A stretch of 64,000 bases of DNA from Streptomyces sp. NBC_00572 (GTDB lineage: Bacteria > Actinomycetota > Actinomycetes > Streptomycetales > Streptomycetaceae): the NCBI RefSeq assembly GCF_026341815.1, contig NZ_JAPENX010000002.1, positions 620,001-684,000 on the forward strand, given 5' to 3'. This document shows, in pieces, positions 41,598 to 51,282 of this stretch (position 1 is the stretch's first letter; each line of letters starts with the position of its first letter). The notes beneath the pieces are model-generated. The model was not told the origin of the DNA. It saw only the letters and a list, made by a program, of their open reading frames with translations, and did not search any database. Position numbers and translations under genes: made by a program.

Positions 41598-43142
41598 TCA
41601 GGACGCGGGAGCGGCCAGCTTCTGCACCCAGATCGTGCCGCCGGGACCGGACACCGACGCCACTCCGGTGTCCCGGTACCGGCAGTCGAGCATGTTCTCC
41701 TCGTGCATCGACCCGTCGGTCCAGTCGTCGACGACGGACGCCGGGTCGGCGGTACCCCGGTCCAGGTTCTCCGCCCAGGCGCTCCAGTCGTACCCGGCGG
41801 CGGTGATCCGGGCGTCCGCGAACTCGCCCTCGGGGCTGGCGTGTCCGAAGTAGCCGCGCGCCGCCATGTCACGGGCGTAGCCGCGGGCCGCCTCGGAAAG
41901 GCGGGGGTCGATGCGCAGCGGGGCGCAACCGGCCTGCGCCCGGAGCCGGTTGACGAGTCCGGTCACCCGCTCCTCGCCGGTGGGTGCCGGTGTGGGACGC
42001 GGGGTGCGGCGCGGTGTGGGAGGCGGGGTCGTCGGGGCGGGGGTGGTGGGGGTGGCCGTCGGGGTCGGGGAGGTCGTCACGGCCGGGGCGGGGGTTGCCG
42101 GGGGTGCGGCGGCCGGCTTTCCGGGCGCCACGCGCGCGTGCGGTTCCTGGGGTACGAGGAGGGCGACCGCGCCGAGGACGGCGATGGTGGCGGCTCCGGC
42201 GACGCCGGCGCGACGGAGCGGTGTCCAGCGTGAGCCGGACTCGGCGGCTTCGGTGCCGGTGTCCGTGCCGGTGCCGGTGTCCGTGCCGGTGCCGGTGTCC
42301 GTGCCGGTGTCGGCGTCGGTCTCGAAGGCGACGGGTTCGGGGGTGTGGCCGTCCGCGACCGCGACAGCGAGCGGCGGTACGAGGCCGATGCCGACGAGCA
42401 GGCCTTCGACGGGGGCGAGGCCGCTGCGGCCGGTGACCCTGGCCGCACAGACGGTGCAGGTCCGCAGGTGGCGGGCGACGCGTTTGCGCCAGAGCGGGGA
42501 GGGCCGGCCGTCCCAGGCCGTGACGGTCTCGGCGAGGTCGGGGCACATCGGTACGGCGTCGAGAGCGCGGACGACGGCGCGGCCGGTCTCCAGGCGTTCC
42601 TTCATCCGCTGGACGCGGACGGCGGCGTGCTGCGGGGAGATCCCGCCGAGGCCCTCGGCGAGTTCGGCGCGGGTCAGCTCGCCCGCGGCTTCCAGCCACC
42701 ACAGGGTGAGCAGTTCGCGGTCGTCCTCGTCGAGCCAGCGGGTGGCGCGGGCCACGTCGCGGCGCTGCCCGGAGAGGCCGAGCCGGAGGATGGTGGCCTC
42801 GGTGAAGTCGCCGGCGGCCGGGTCGGCGAGTTCGGTGGCCCGGTCGAGGCCGGGCACGGGTGCCTGCTGGCGTTCGCGCCAGCGGCGCCGTATCCCGTTC
42901 ATGGCGATGGCGACGAGCCAGGACCGGAAACGGGCCGGGTCGCGGAGACCGGTCAGGCCGTCCAGGGCCCGGACCATCGTCTCCTGGACGATGTCGTCGG
43001 TGTCGGCATGGCCGTCCAGGGCCCGGCCGACGATGTTGTGGACGAGGGGCAGGTAGGCGCGGACCAGCGCGTCCCTGGCGTGGGCGTCACCGGCCCTGGC
43101 CGCCTCCACCACTGCGGTGGTGCGGCGCTCGTCGCTCTGCAT
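41598..43142 (-). CDS. ECF sigma factor fused to anti-sigma zinc finger, TM helix and CAP domain
   Basis: One 514-residue polypeptide. Sigma region 2 spans ~15-88 (RAYLPLVHNIVGRALDGHAD, DDIVQETMVRAL, FRSWLVAIAMNGIRRRWRE) and region 4 ~135-190 (LDEDDRELLTLWWLEAAGEL, ISPQHAAVRVQRMKERL). A ZAS-like zinc finger follows with C200 and H225-x3-C229-x2-C232. After a Thr/Gly/Asp repeat (~278-298) comes a transmembrane helix (~312-331), a Pro/Thr linker and a C-terminal CAP domain (~385-514: ARGYARDMAARGYFGHASPE, WSAWAENLDRG). The design places the sigma domains inside and CAP outside, so the sensor and sigma are one molecule; release would need proteolysis or a conformational switch. ATG 43142 is supported by the promoter-like element 42 nt upstream. 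Confidence 0.85.
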   Translation of the reverse strand: MQSDERRTTAVVEAARAGDAHARDALVRAYLPLVHNIVGRALDGHADTDDIVQETMVRALDGLTGLRDPARFRSWLVAIAMNGIRRRWRERQQAPVPGLDRATELADPAAGDFTEATILRLGLSGQRRDVARATRWLDEDDRELLTLWWLEAAGELTRAELAEGLGGISPQHAAVRVQRMKERLETGRAVVRALDAVPMCPDLAETVTAWDGRPSPLWRKRVARHLRTCTVCAARVTGRSGLAPVEGLLVGIGLVPPLAVAVADGHTPEPVAFETDADTGTDTGTGTDTGTGTDTGTEAAESGSRWTPLRRAGVAGAATIAVLGAVALLVPQEPHARVAPGKPAAAPPATPAPAVTTSPTPTATPTTPAPTTPPPTPRRTPRPTPAPTGEERVTGLVNRLRAQAGCAPLRIDPRLSEAARGYARDMAARGYFGHASPEGEFADARITAAGYDWSAWAENLDRGTADPASVVDDWTDGSMHEENMLDCRYRDTGVASVSGPGGTIWVQKLAAPAS

Positions 43143-43183
43143 GGATCTACTCCCTCATCCCTGGTGCGAGTCCCCCGTGGTTC

Positions 43184-43215
43184 GGAGACCCGTGGGTGCG
43201 GGAGGGATAACACTT
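43184..43215 (-). promoter_or_regulatory. ECF-type bipartite promoter candidate of the sigma-CAP gene
   Basis: On the minus strand AAGTGTTA (43215-43208), 16 nt, then GGGTCTCC (43191-43184), ending 42 nt before the sigma-CAP start. Blocks and spacing equal those before the neighbouring CAP gene. The upstream block sits in a small dyad GATAA-GTG-TTATC. Autoregulation by the encoded sigma factor is the simplest reading. Confidence 0.6.
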
Positions 43216-43239
43216 ATCGCTGTTCGGCGCCGATGTCGA

Positions 43240-43533
43240 TCACACCGGTGGTACGGGCAGGGTCGGGACCGTGGCCCCGTTCCCCTCCCGGACGGCGGCC
43301 ACGACGGCGTCGTGCAGATCGCGGCTCTCCTCCTCCGACGCGCACGGAACGGGACTGCCCGACATGGTGAACCAGTCGGACGCGCCGCTGTACTGCACGG
43401 CCACGCTTGCCTGGCCGTCGGCGGCCCAGGTCGTGTGGACGGTCACATCGCCCGTGACGACTCCGGCCTCGACGGTCAGCACCCCACCTCGCCCGGTGTA
43501 CACACCGGCGGTCGTCCAAGATGCCCAACTCAT
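43240..43533 (-). CDS. Small hypothetical protein (97 aa)
   Basis: Minus-strand protein from ATG 43533: MSWASWTTAGVYTGRGGVLT, VTVHTTWAADGQASVAVQYS, ending VREGNGATVPTLPVPPV. Composition suggests a compact beta-rich fold; there is no signal peptide or membrane segment. It lies 97 bp downstream of icd on the same strand and just upstream of the sigma-CAP promoter. An ATG 12 codons further upstream is possible. I do not recognise the family. Confidence 0.6.
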   Translation of the reverse strand: MSWASWTTAGVYTGRGGVLTVEAGVVTGDVTVHTTWAADGQASVAVQYSGASDWFTMSGSPVPCASEEESRDLHDAVVAAVREGNGATVPTLPVPPV

Positions 43534-43630
43534 CCATCCAGGTTCACACCCGAACGGCGGATGCGCCACCGACGGGACCGCCCCGGTCGGAGGAGTTCCG
43601 GCCGGGGCGGTCCTGCGGGCGTGCGCCGGA

Positions 43631-45850
<2,220 letters not shown>

Positions 45851-45893
45851 CGGGTGCTCCGCTCCACGTCTGCGTATGCGAGATTGCTCGACA

Positions 45894-46964
45894 TCAAGAT
45901 ATCTCGTGATCGAGGTCCTCGGTGAAGGGGCCCACGAGCTCGCCGTCCCGGGGCGCTCCGGCGGCCTCTACGAAGGGTCCGCCGAGCCGGTACGGAGCGG
46001 GGGCGCCGTCCAGGTCCACGCGGCGGAGCAGGCCGAGCAGGACGAGTCCGGCGGCGGCGACCACGCCCGCGGCGAGGGCCTGGCCGCAGCGGTGGGCGAG
46101 CCGGAGCTCGGCCGGGTCGTAGGGGGCGACGGCCGGCAGGGAGAGGGTGTCGCCGAGCAGCCAGAGGCCCGCTCCGAGCCCGGCGGCGGCCAGGAGGGCG
46201 AGCGGCACGGTCACCGGGAGGCCGGGCAGGCCGGGTCCGCGCCGTCCGCCGGGACGCACCTTGCCCTTGCGGGCGAGGACGGCGAGGAGACCGCAGTGGA
46301 CGGCCAGGACCACCAGGGCGGCGGCGATGACGTCACCGGGGCGGTGCTGCCCGGCGGCGACGGTGTACGAGCCGACGGCGAGGGCCCAGAGCGTGCCGGC
46401 GCCGACGGCGAGGCTGCGCAGTCGATAGGGGACGACGAGGGCCAGCCCGAAGGCGATGCCCAGGGCGAGGGTGGTCTGGGCGCTGGGGAAGCCGGTGGAC
46501 ATGAGCCCGGCGGTGTCGGCGAGCCGGGGGCGTGGCGCGTACCGCTGGAGCAGTCCGGTGAGGGCGAGGGCGGTGACGACCGCTCCGGCGGCGATGCCGG
46601 TGAGGGCGTACCGCTTGCGTATCAGGCCGACGGCGAGCAGCAGGACGCCGCCGAGGACCAGGGAGAGGGTGGTGGCCCCGGCGAGCGAGGGGTGCTCTCG
46701 GAGCACGGTGACGGCGGCGGCGTCGGCGCGCCGACCGGTCATGGCCGCGTCGCCCCAGCGACGGCCGGTCGCGGTGAGCACGAGGCCCGCGTAGACGACG
46801 GTGAGGAGGAGCACGGCCCCGAGGCAGCCACGCCGGGTCCGGGTGCGGACGCGGGTGCTGAACGAACCGGCGGCCTCGCCTGCCACAGCGGCGTACCACC
46901 AGGTGTCACCGGTCTCCAGCGGCCTCGGGGAGCCGCCCGCGCGGGGCCTGTCGTAGGAAGCCAT
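45894..46964 (-). CDS. PAP2-family membrane phosphatase
   Basis: A 356-residue integral membrane protein with about eight hydrophobic segments. The lipid-phosphatase signature is present: RKRYALTGIAAG region with R for KxxxxxxRP-like function, LMSTGFPSAQTTLALGIAFG in place of PSGH, and YTVAAGQHRPGDVIAAALVV containing the catalytic His and the Asp of SRxxxxxHxxxD. The Gln in PSAQ instead of His is a notable departure and could lower or alter activity. The ATG at 46964 has only a weak ribosome-binding site. Undecaprenyl-PP or phosphatidate-type substrates are typical for the family. Confidence 0.8.
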   Translation of the reverse strand: MASYDRPRAGGSPRPLETGDTWWYAAVAGEAAGSFSTRVRTRTRRGCLGAVLLLTVVYAGLVLTATGRRWGDAAMTGRRADAAAVTVLREHPSLAGATTLSLVLGGVLLLAVGLIRKRYALTGIAAGAVVTALALTGLLQRYAPRPRLADTAGLMSTGFPSAQTTLALGIAFGLALVVPYRLRSLAVGAGTLWALAVGSYTVAAGQHRPGDVIAAALVVLAVHCGLLAVLARKGKVRPGGRRGPGLPGLPVTVPLALLAAAGLGAGLWLLGDTLSLPAVAPYDPAELRLAHRCGQALAAGVVAAAGLVLLGLLRRVDLDGAPAPYRLGGPFVEAAGAPRDGELVGPFTEDLDHEIS

Positions 46965-47129
46965 GCCCCGATTCGAACCCACGCGCGGCCACCTCGCCCG
47001 CTGGGCGCACCCGAACGAAACGCGGACGCCGTCTCCGGGGAGGGCGGGACGGCGGCGGGATCGGCGGCCCGGCTCGGGCGCCGCGGGCCGGGCGCCCGGC
47101 GCCGACCGGACCACCGGCCGGGGGCGCCG

Positions 47130-48971
47130 TCACGCCACGGCGAGATGGCGGTTCGCCGTACGGTCGTGACGCCGTGTCCCGTACAGGGTGAACGCCGTGT
47201 TCACCAGGGCCACATGGCTGAGCGCCTGCGGCATGTTGCCGAGCTGGCGGCCGGCCACCGGGTCCCATTCCTCGGCGAGGAGGCCGACGTCGTTGCGGAC
47301 GTCGAGGACCCGCTTGAAGACGGCCCGGGCCTCGTCGGGGCGGCCGGTCATGGCGAGTGCGTCGGCGTACCAGAACGTGCACGCGACGAAGGCCCCTTCG
47401 GTGCCGCCGAAGTCGTCGAGATCGTGCGTGCCGCCGTCCCGGACGTCCCCGTAGCGGCGCAGGAAGCCGTGGTCGTCGAGCCGTGCCATCGCCCGGACGG
47501 TCCCGAGGACCCGCGGGTCGTCGGCGGGGAGGAAGCCGAGCCGGGGGATCAGCAGGGCGGTGGCGTCGACCTGGTGGCCCCCGTAGTACTGGGTGAAGGA
47601 CTGCTGCTCGTCGCTCCAGCCCCGGGCGCAGACCTCCGCGCGCAGTTCGCGCCGGAGGGCCTGCCAGCGCCTGAGCGAGCCGCGGAGCCCGGCGACCCGG
47701 GCGAGGCGGACGGCGCGGTCGGCGGCGACCCAGGCCATGACCTTGGAGTGGACGAAGTGGCGGCGCGGGCCTCGGACTTCCCAGATGCCCTCGTCCGGTT
47801 CCTGCCAGCGTTTGCCGAGGTACTCCAGGAGCGAGGCCACCAGGGCCCAGGCCGTGGCGTCGAGGGCGACCCCGGCCCGGACGGCCGAGTAGACGGTGTT
47901 GAGGACCTCGCCGTAGATGTCGAGCTGGAACTGGTCGACGGCCGCGTTGCCGAATCTGACGGGCCGTGAGTTCTCGTAGCCGGGGAGCCAGTCGGCGTAG
48001 GTCTCGGGGAGCCGCCGCTGACCCTCGACCCCGTACAGCGGCTGGAGGTCGACGGGGTCGCCGGCGACGGCGCGGACCAGCCAGTCGTTCCAGGCGAGCG
48101 CCTCTCTGCGGTAGCCGCCGCGCAGCAGGCAGGAGAGCGTGAAGGTGGAGTCGCGCAGCCAGCAGAAGCGGTAGTCCCAGTTGCGCTGCCCGCCGATGGA
48201 CTCGGGGAGGGAGGCGGTGGCCGCGGCGACGACCCCGCCGGTGGGGGCGTAGGTGAGGGCCTTGAGGGTGAGCAGGGAGCGGATCACGGCCTCGCGCGCG
48301 GGCCCCTCGTAGCGGAGGGCGGCGGCCCAGTCGTTCCAGAAGGCGAGGGTACGGGTGAGGGCGGCGTCGATGTCGGCGGGCGGGGCGGCGGCGGGCGCGG
48401 GGGTGTGCGAGGGGCGCCACCCGAGGACGAAGGCGACCCGCCGGCCGGCGGTGGCGGTGAACTCGACGGTGGTGCGGTCCGGGGTGACGACGGGTTCGAG
48501 GCCGGGCCCGCAGGAGAGGTAGGCGGCGTCGGGTCCGGCGACCCAGGCGACGGTGCGGCGGTCGACCGAGCGGGTCCAGGGCACGATGCTGCCGTGGTGG
48601 AAGCGGACCCTCAACTCGCTTCGTACGTCGACGCGTCCGGCGATTCCCTCGACCACGCGGACGATGCGCGGGGCGTCCTCGCTCGGCGAGCGCGGGGGCA
48701 TGAAGTCGGTGATCCGGACGGTTCCGGTGAGGGATTCCCAGACGGTGTCGAGGACGAGCGTGTCGCCCCGGTAACTCCGGTGCGTGCAGCGGGTCCTGCC
48801 GACGGGGGCGAGGAGCCAGCGGCCGTGCCCCGGATCGCCCAGGAGGGCCGCGAGGCACGCGGGCGAGTCGAAGCGGGGCGCGCACCACCAGTCGACGGAC
48901 CCGTCGGTCCCCACGAGCGCGGCGGTCTCCAGGTCACCGACGAGGGCGTAGTCTTCAATTCGCCCTGCCAT
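47130..48971 (-). CDS. Glycoside hydrolase family 15 (glucoamylase/trehalase-like)
   Basis: A 613-residue cytoplasmic enzyme of the GH15-related group common in actinobacteria. An N-terminal beta-sandwich (RIEDYALVGDLETAALVGTD, VDWWCAPRFDSPACLAALLG) precedes the (alpha/alpha)6 catalytic barrel with GGQRNWDYRFCWLRDSTFTL, a WEVRGPRRHFVHSKVMAWVA block that supplies one catalytic Glu, and LAEEWDPVAGRQLGNMPQAL for the other. Enzymes of this type act as trehalases or glucodextranases; which applies is not decidable here. ATG 48971 (MAGRIEDYAL) is the family-typical start. It diverges from the glycan operon, sharing a 264-bp promoter region. Confidence 0.88.
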   Translation of the reverse strand: MAGRIEDYALVGDLETAALVGTDGSVDWWCAPRFDSPACLAALLGDPGHGRWLLAPVGRTRCTHRSYRGDTLVLDTVWESLTGTVRITDFMPPRSPSEDAPRIVRVVEGIAGRVDVRSELRVRFHHGSIVPWTRSVDRRTVAWVAGPDAAYLSCGPGLEPVVTPDRTTVEFTATAGRRVAFVLGWRPSHTPAPAAAPPADIDAALTRTLAFWNDWAAALRYEGPAREAVIRSLLTLKALTYAPTGGVVAAATASLPESIGGQRNWDYRFCWLRDSTFTLSCLLRGGYRREALAWNDWLVRAVAGDPVDLQPLYGVEGQRRLPETYADWLPGYENSRPVRFGNAAVDQFQLDIYGEVLNTVYSAVRAGVALDATAWALVASLLEYLGKRWQEPDEGIWEVRGPRRHFVHSKVMAWVAADRAVRLARVAGLRGSLRRWQALRRELRAEVCARGWSDEQQSFTQYYGGHQVDATALLIPRLGFLPADDPRVLGTVRAMARLDDHGFLRRYGDVRDGGTHDLDDFGGTEGAFVACTFWYADALAMTGRPDEARAVFKRVLDVRNDVGLLAEEWDPVAGRQLGNMPQALSHVALVNTAFTLYGTRRHDRTANRHLAVA

Positions 48972-48991
48972 GAACGGATTGTATGCCTTAT

Positions 48992-49077
48992 GGGAATCCC
49001 CTGCAGGACCGGCCGGGGATTCGACGGATCGCGGCCGAAAGCCCGTCAGGGAATCGCGAGCGGGCCGGTCGGGAATC
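48992..49077. repeat. GGGAATC repeats in the promoter region shared with the glycan operon
   Basis: GGGAATC occurs at 48992-48998, 49049-49055 and 49071-49077 (the last two 22 bp apart, about two helical turns), and an inverted copy GGGGATTC at 49015-49022 pairs with GAATCCCC at 48994-49001. The 264-bp region between the GH15 gene and the first glycosyltransferase is AT-richer than its flanks. The repeats look like binding sites of one regulator serving one or both directions. Confidence 0.45.
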
Positions 49078-49122
49078 ACTTCACGGGCGCCCGCATATTC
49101 TTCCGGCTCTCTTCGGCAATTC

Positions 49123-49151
49123 TTGACGGGATCACGCCGGGGCAGGATTCT
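49123..49151 (+). promoter_or_regulatory. Candidate promoter of the glycan operon
   Basis: TTGACG (49123-49128), a 17-nt spacer and GATTCT (49146-49151) approximate a housekeeping -35/-10 pair, about 85 nt before the first glycosyltransferase ATG. The -10 is weak. The pair sits directly downstream of the GGGAATC repeats. Confidence 0.4.
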
Positions 49152-49235
49152 GAAGAACGCGGGATCTCCGCGGACTGCGGGTTCCCCGCGAGGGAAGGCC
49201 GCACCGATGAAGGCCGTACCGACGAAGCCGTACCC

Positions 49236-50012
49236 ATGAGTAGCGATTCGCATCCCCTGCGCCGCTCGACCGACCGCGCGCCCGGCGCCGGCACGCGGAC
49301 GGTGAGTCTCGTCCTCACGGTCCGCCCCGGCGGCGGGGACCCGCAACCGGCGCTCGACCGGCTCCTCGACCAAGTGCCGTCGACCGTGGGGGACGTGGTC
49401 CTGGTCGGCGGACCGGCCGGGAACGGACGGACGCGCAACGGGCTGACCGTGCGCGGACTCGGGGCCTGGGACGCCTCCCGCGGCGACATTCCGCACGCGG
49501 GGCTGCTCGCGGCGACCGGCGATCTGGTCGTGCTGATGAACGCCGACGGCAGCATGTCCCCGCACGAGATCCCGCACTACCTGCACTACCTGGAAAGCGG
49601 TTACGACTTCGTCAAGGGGTCACGCTTCATCGCGGGCGGTGATTTCGCCGACTATCCGCTCTCGCGACGACTCGGGCACCGCGCGCTGCTGCGTGTCGCA
49701 CGCCAGTTGTACGGCCAGCACCTGACCGATCTCTGGTACGGGTTCTGCGCGTTCCGGCGCTCTTTCGTGGACCTCCTCGACCTGCGCGAGGACGGTGTCG
49801 AGCTGGGCGCCGAACTGGTCACGCACGCCCTGCACTACGGCCTGCGTGTCGCCGAGGTGCCCAGTCTCGAACTGCCGCCTCTGCACGAGCCGTCGCACCC
49901 CCGCACGATCCGGGACGGCGCCCGCATCCTCGGCACACTCCTCGACGACCGGCCGCACAACGCCCTGTCGCGGCTCGCACACCGACGGCGGCCGCACGGC
50001 TCCCGCGGTTGA
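49236..50012 (+). CDS. Glycosyltransferase family 2, polyprenyl-phosphate type
   Basis: A 258-residue GT-A enzyme resembling the DPM1/GtrB-like polyprenyl-phosphate sugar synthases. VVLMNADGSMSPHEIPHYL holds the DxD-equivalent NAD (residues 102-104), followed by GYDFVKGSRFIAGGDFADYP and LSRRLGHRALLRVARQLYGQ and LTDLWYGFCAFRRSFVDLLD, all blocks of that group. The N-terminal nucleotide-binding strand is less typical and the first ~20 residues look disordered. There are no transmembrane segments. ATG 49236 starts the operon. It could load a sugar onto polyprenyl phosphate for the GT-C enzyme at 58025-59713. Confidence 0.8.
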   Translation: MSSDSHPLRRSTDRAPGAGTRTVSLVLTVRPGGGDPQPALDRLLDQVPSTVGDVVLVGGPAGNGRTRNGLTVRGLGAWDASRGDIPHAGLLAATGDLVVLMNADGSMSPHEIPHYLHYLESGYDFVKGSRFIAGGDFADYPLSRRLGHRALLRVARQLYGQHLTDLWYGFCAFRRSFVDLLDLREDGVELGAELVTHALHYGLRVAEVPSLELPPLHEPSHPRTIRDGARILGTLLDDRPHNALSRLAHRRRPHGSRG

Positions 50013-50116
50013 CGAATCACCCCGAACGGTGCTAACGCTTGGAAGAGCACATTTCAGAACAAAGCAGACCCTGAGCGCACACCCTCGGCAGGGTCGGTTG
50101 CCGGAAGAGGCTCGTC

Positions 50117-50533
50117 GTGACCTCCAACCCCCTCAACCGAACGCCGGTGGCATCCGTACCGCACCCCCTGCGGCGGATGACCGACTGGCCCCTCGCCGAT
50201 GCCCGGCGCCGCTCACTCTGCCGCCCCGCCCACCGACCGGTCGCCCACCCCGCACGCCGGGCGGCCGACCGGATCGCCGCCGCCGTCCCTCCGCCCCGGA
50301 GCCGGACGTGCAGGCCCCGGGGGGCGACCCGCAGGCGACGCGCCCGTACGGCTCACACCCGCACCGCGCGGCGAGCCCGCGGCTCCGACGGACCAGCCGG
50401 ACCATCCGGACCGGACGGACCGTCCGAACCACCCACGGGCAAGACCCGTAACCACCGCCCCGTCCCCGCACCGATCCGCCGCGCGCCCGTGCGCCCCGCG
50501 CCCCGCGCCTTCCCCCGAGGAGGCGTGGCGTGA
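50117..50533 (+). CDS. Uncertain basic/proline-rich ORF before the second GT2
   Basis: GTG 50117 is preceded by GGAAGAGG and opens 138 codons ending in a TGA that overlaps the next ATG (TGATG). The first ~55 residues (VTSNPLNRTPVASVPHPLRR, LADARRRSLCRPAHRPV) have coding-like third-position bias. The remainder is Arg/Pro/Thr-rich and could be a frameshifted or untranslated stretch. No domain is recognised. If real it is a small, basic, disordered protein; otherwise 50013-50532 is a 520-bp untranslated gap within the operon. Confidence 0.3.
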   Translation: MTSNPLNRTPVASVPHPLRRMTDWPLADARRRSLCRPAHRPVAHPARRAADRIAAAVPPPRSRTCRPRGATRRRRARTAHTRTARRARGSDGPAGPSGPDGPSEPPTGKTRNHRPVPAPIRRAPVRPAPRAFPRGGVA

Positions 50534-51282
50534 TGGCCACCGCCCGCTCACACGCACCGCTCCCCCGCCGGCTCGTCCGCCCGCCGGTGGAGCTCGAACT
50601 GCTCATCCCGGCCTACAACGAGCAGCGCCGGCTGCCCTCGACCGTGGCCGCCACGGTCGACTTCCTGGCCGGACGGCCCTGGTCCTCGGCGGTCGTCGTG
50701 GTCGACAACAACAGCGCCGACGGCACCCTCGACGTCCTGGAGCGCTTCGCCGACTCCCCCGTCCCGGTCCACGCCATCGGCTGCAGCGACCAGGGCAAGG
50801 GCGCGGCGGTCCGCCGCGGCATCGAGACCTCCTCCGCCCGCTTCATCGGCTTCGCCGACGCCGACAACGCCACCCCCGTGGAGACCCTGGACCGGGTGAT
50901 GGCGCTGCTGCGGGCGGGCCACGGCGCGGTCATCGCCTCGCGCCACGCGCCGGGCGCGCACCTCGACGTGGAGCAGTCGGCCCTGCGGCGCGGCGGCGGC
51001 CTGCTGTTCCGTTCGCTCGCGCATCTGTCGCTGCCCGGGGTCGCCGACACCCAGTGCGGGTTCAAGTTCTTCTGCGGTCCGCTGGCCCGCGCGATCACGC
51101 GTGACTGTCGCATCGACGGCTTCGCCTTCGACGTGGAACTGCTCGCCCGTGTCGTACGGGCCGGGCGGGACGTCGTGGAGGTGCCGGTGGTGTGGCACGA
51201 CGTACCCGGCTCGACGTTCTCGGCACGGCGCGACGGACTGCGTTCGATGGCCGATCTCCTGCGTATCTCGCTGGCCCGGTGA
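50533..51282 (+). CDS. Glycosyltransferase family 2 (dolichyl-phosphate-glucose synthase-like)
   Basis: A 249-residue GT-A enzyme close to the Alg5/DPG synthase type. LELLIPAYNEQRRLPSTVAA opens the fold. VVVVDNNSADGTLDVL binds the nucleotide, FIGFADADNATPVETLDRVM carries the DAD motif (residues 109-111), and VIASRHAPGAHLDVEQS and GVADTQCGFKFFCGPLARAI are the conserved acceptor-side blocks, with FAFDVELLARVVRAG and EVPVVWHD near the end. It is therefore likely to make a polyprenyl-phosphate sugar donor on the inner membrane face. The TGATG overlaps on both sides suggest coupling. ATG 50533. Confidence 0.88.
   Translation: MATARSHAPLPRRLVRPPVELELLIPAYNEQRRLPSTVAATVDFLAGRPWSSAVVVVDNNSADGTLDVLERFADSPVPVHAIGCSDQGKGAAVRRGIETSSARFIGFADADNATPVETLDRVMALLRAGHGAVIASRHAPGAHLDVEQSALRRGGGLLFRSLAHLSLPGVADTQCGFKFFCGPLARAITRDCRIDGFAFDVELLARVVRAGRDVVEVPVVWHDVPGSTFSARRDGLRSMADLLRISLAR

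Noticed and set aside
46960..46985. T-loop-like GGTTCGAATC on the minus strand, possible tRNA
   Set aside because: The flanking bases cannot form a T stem (GTGGG against CGGGG) and no acceptor, D or anticodon arm is present. The segment is simply the leader of the PAP2 gene.
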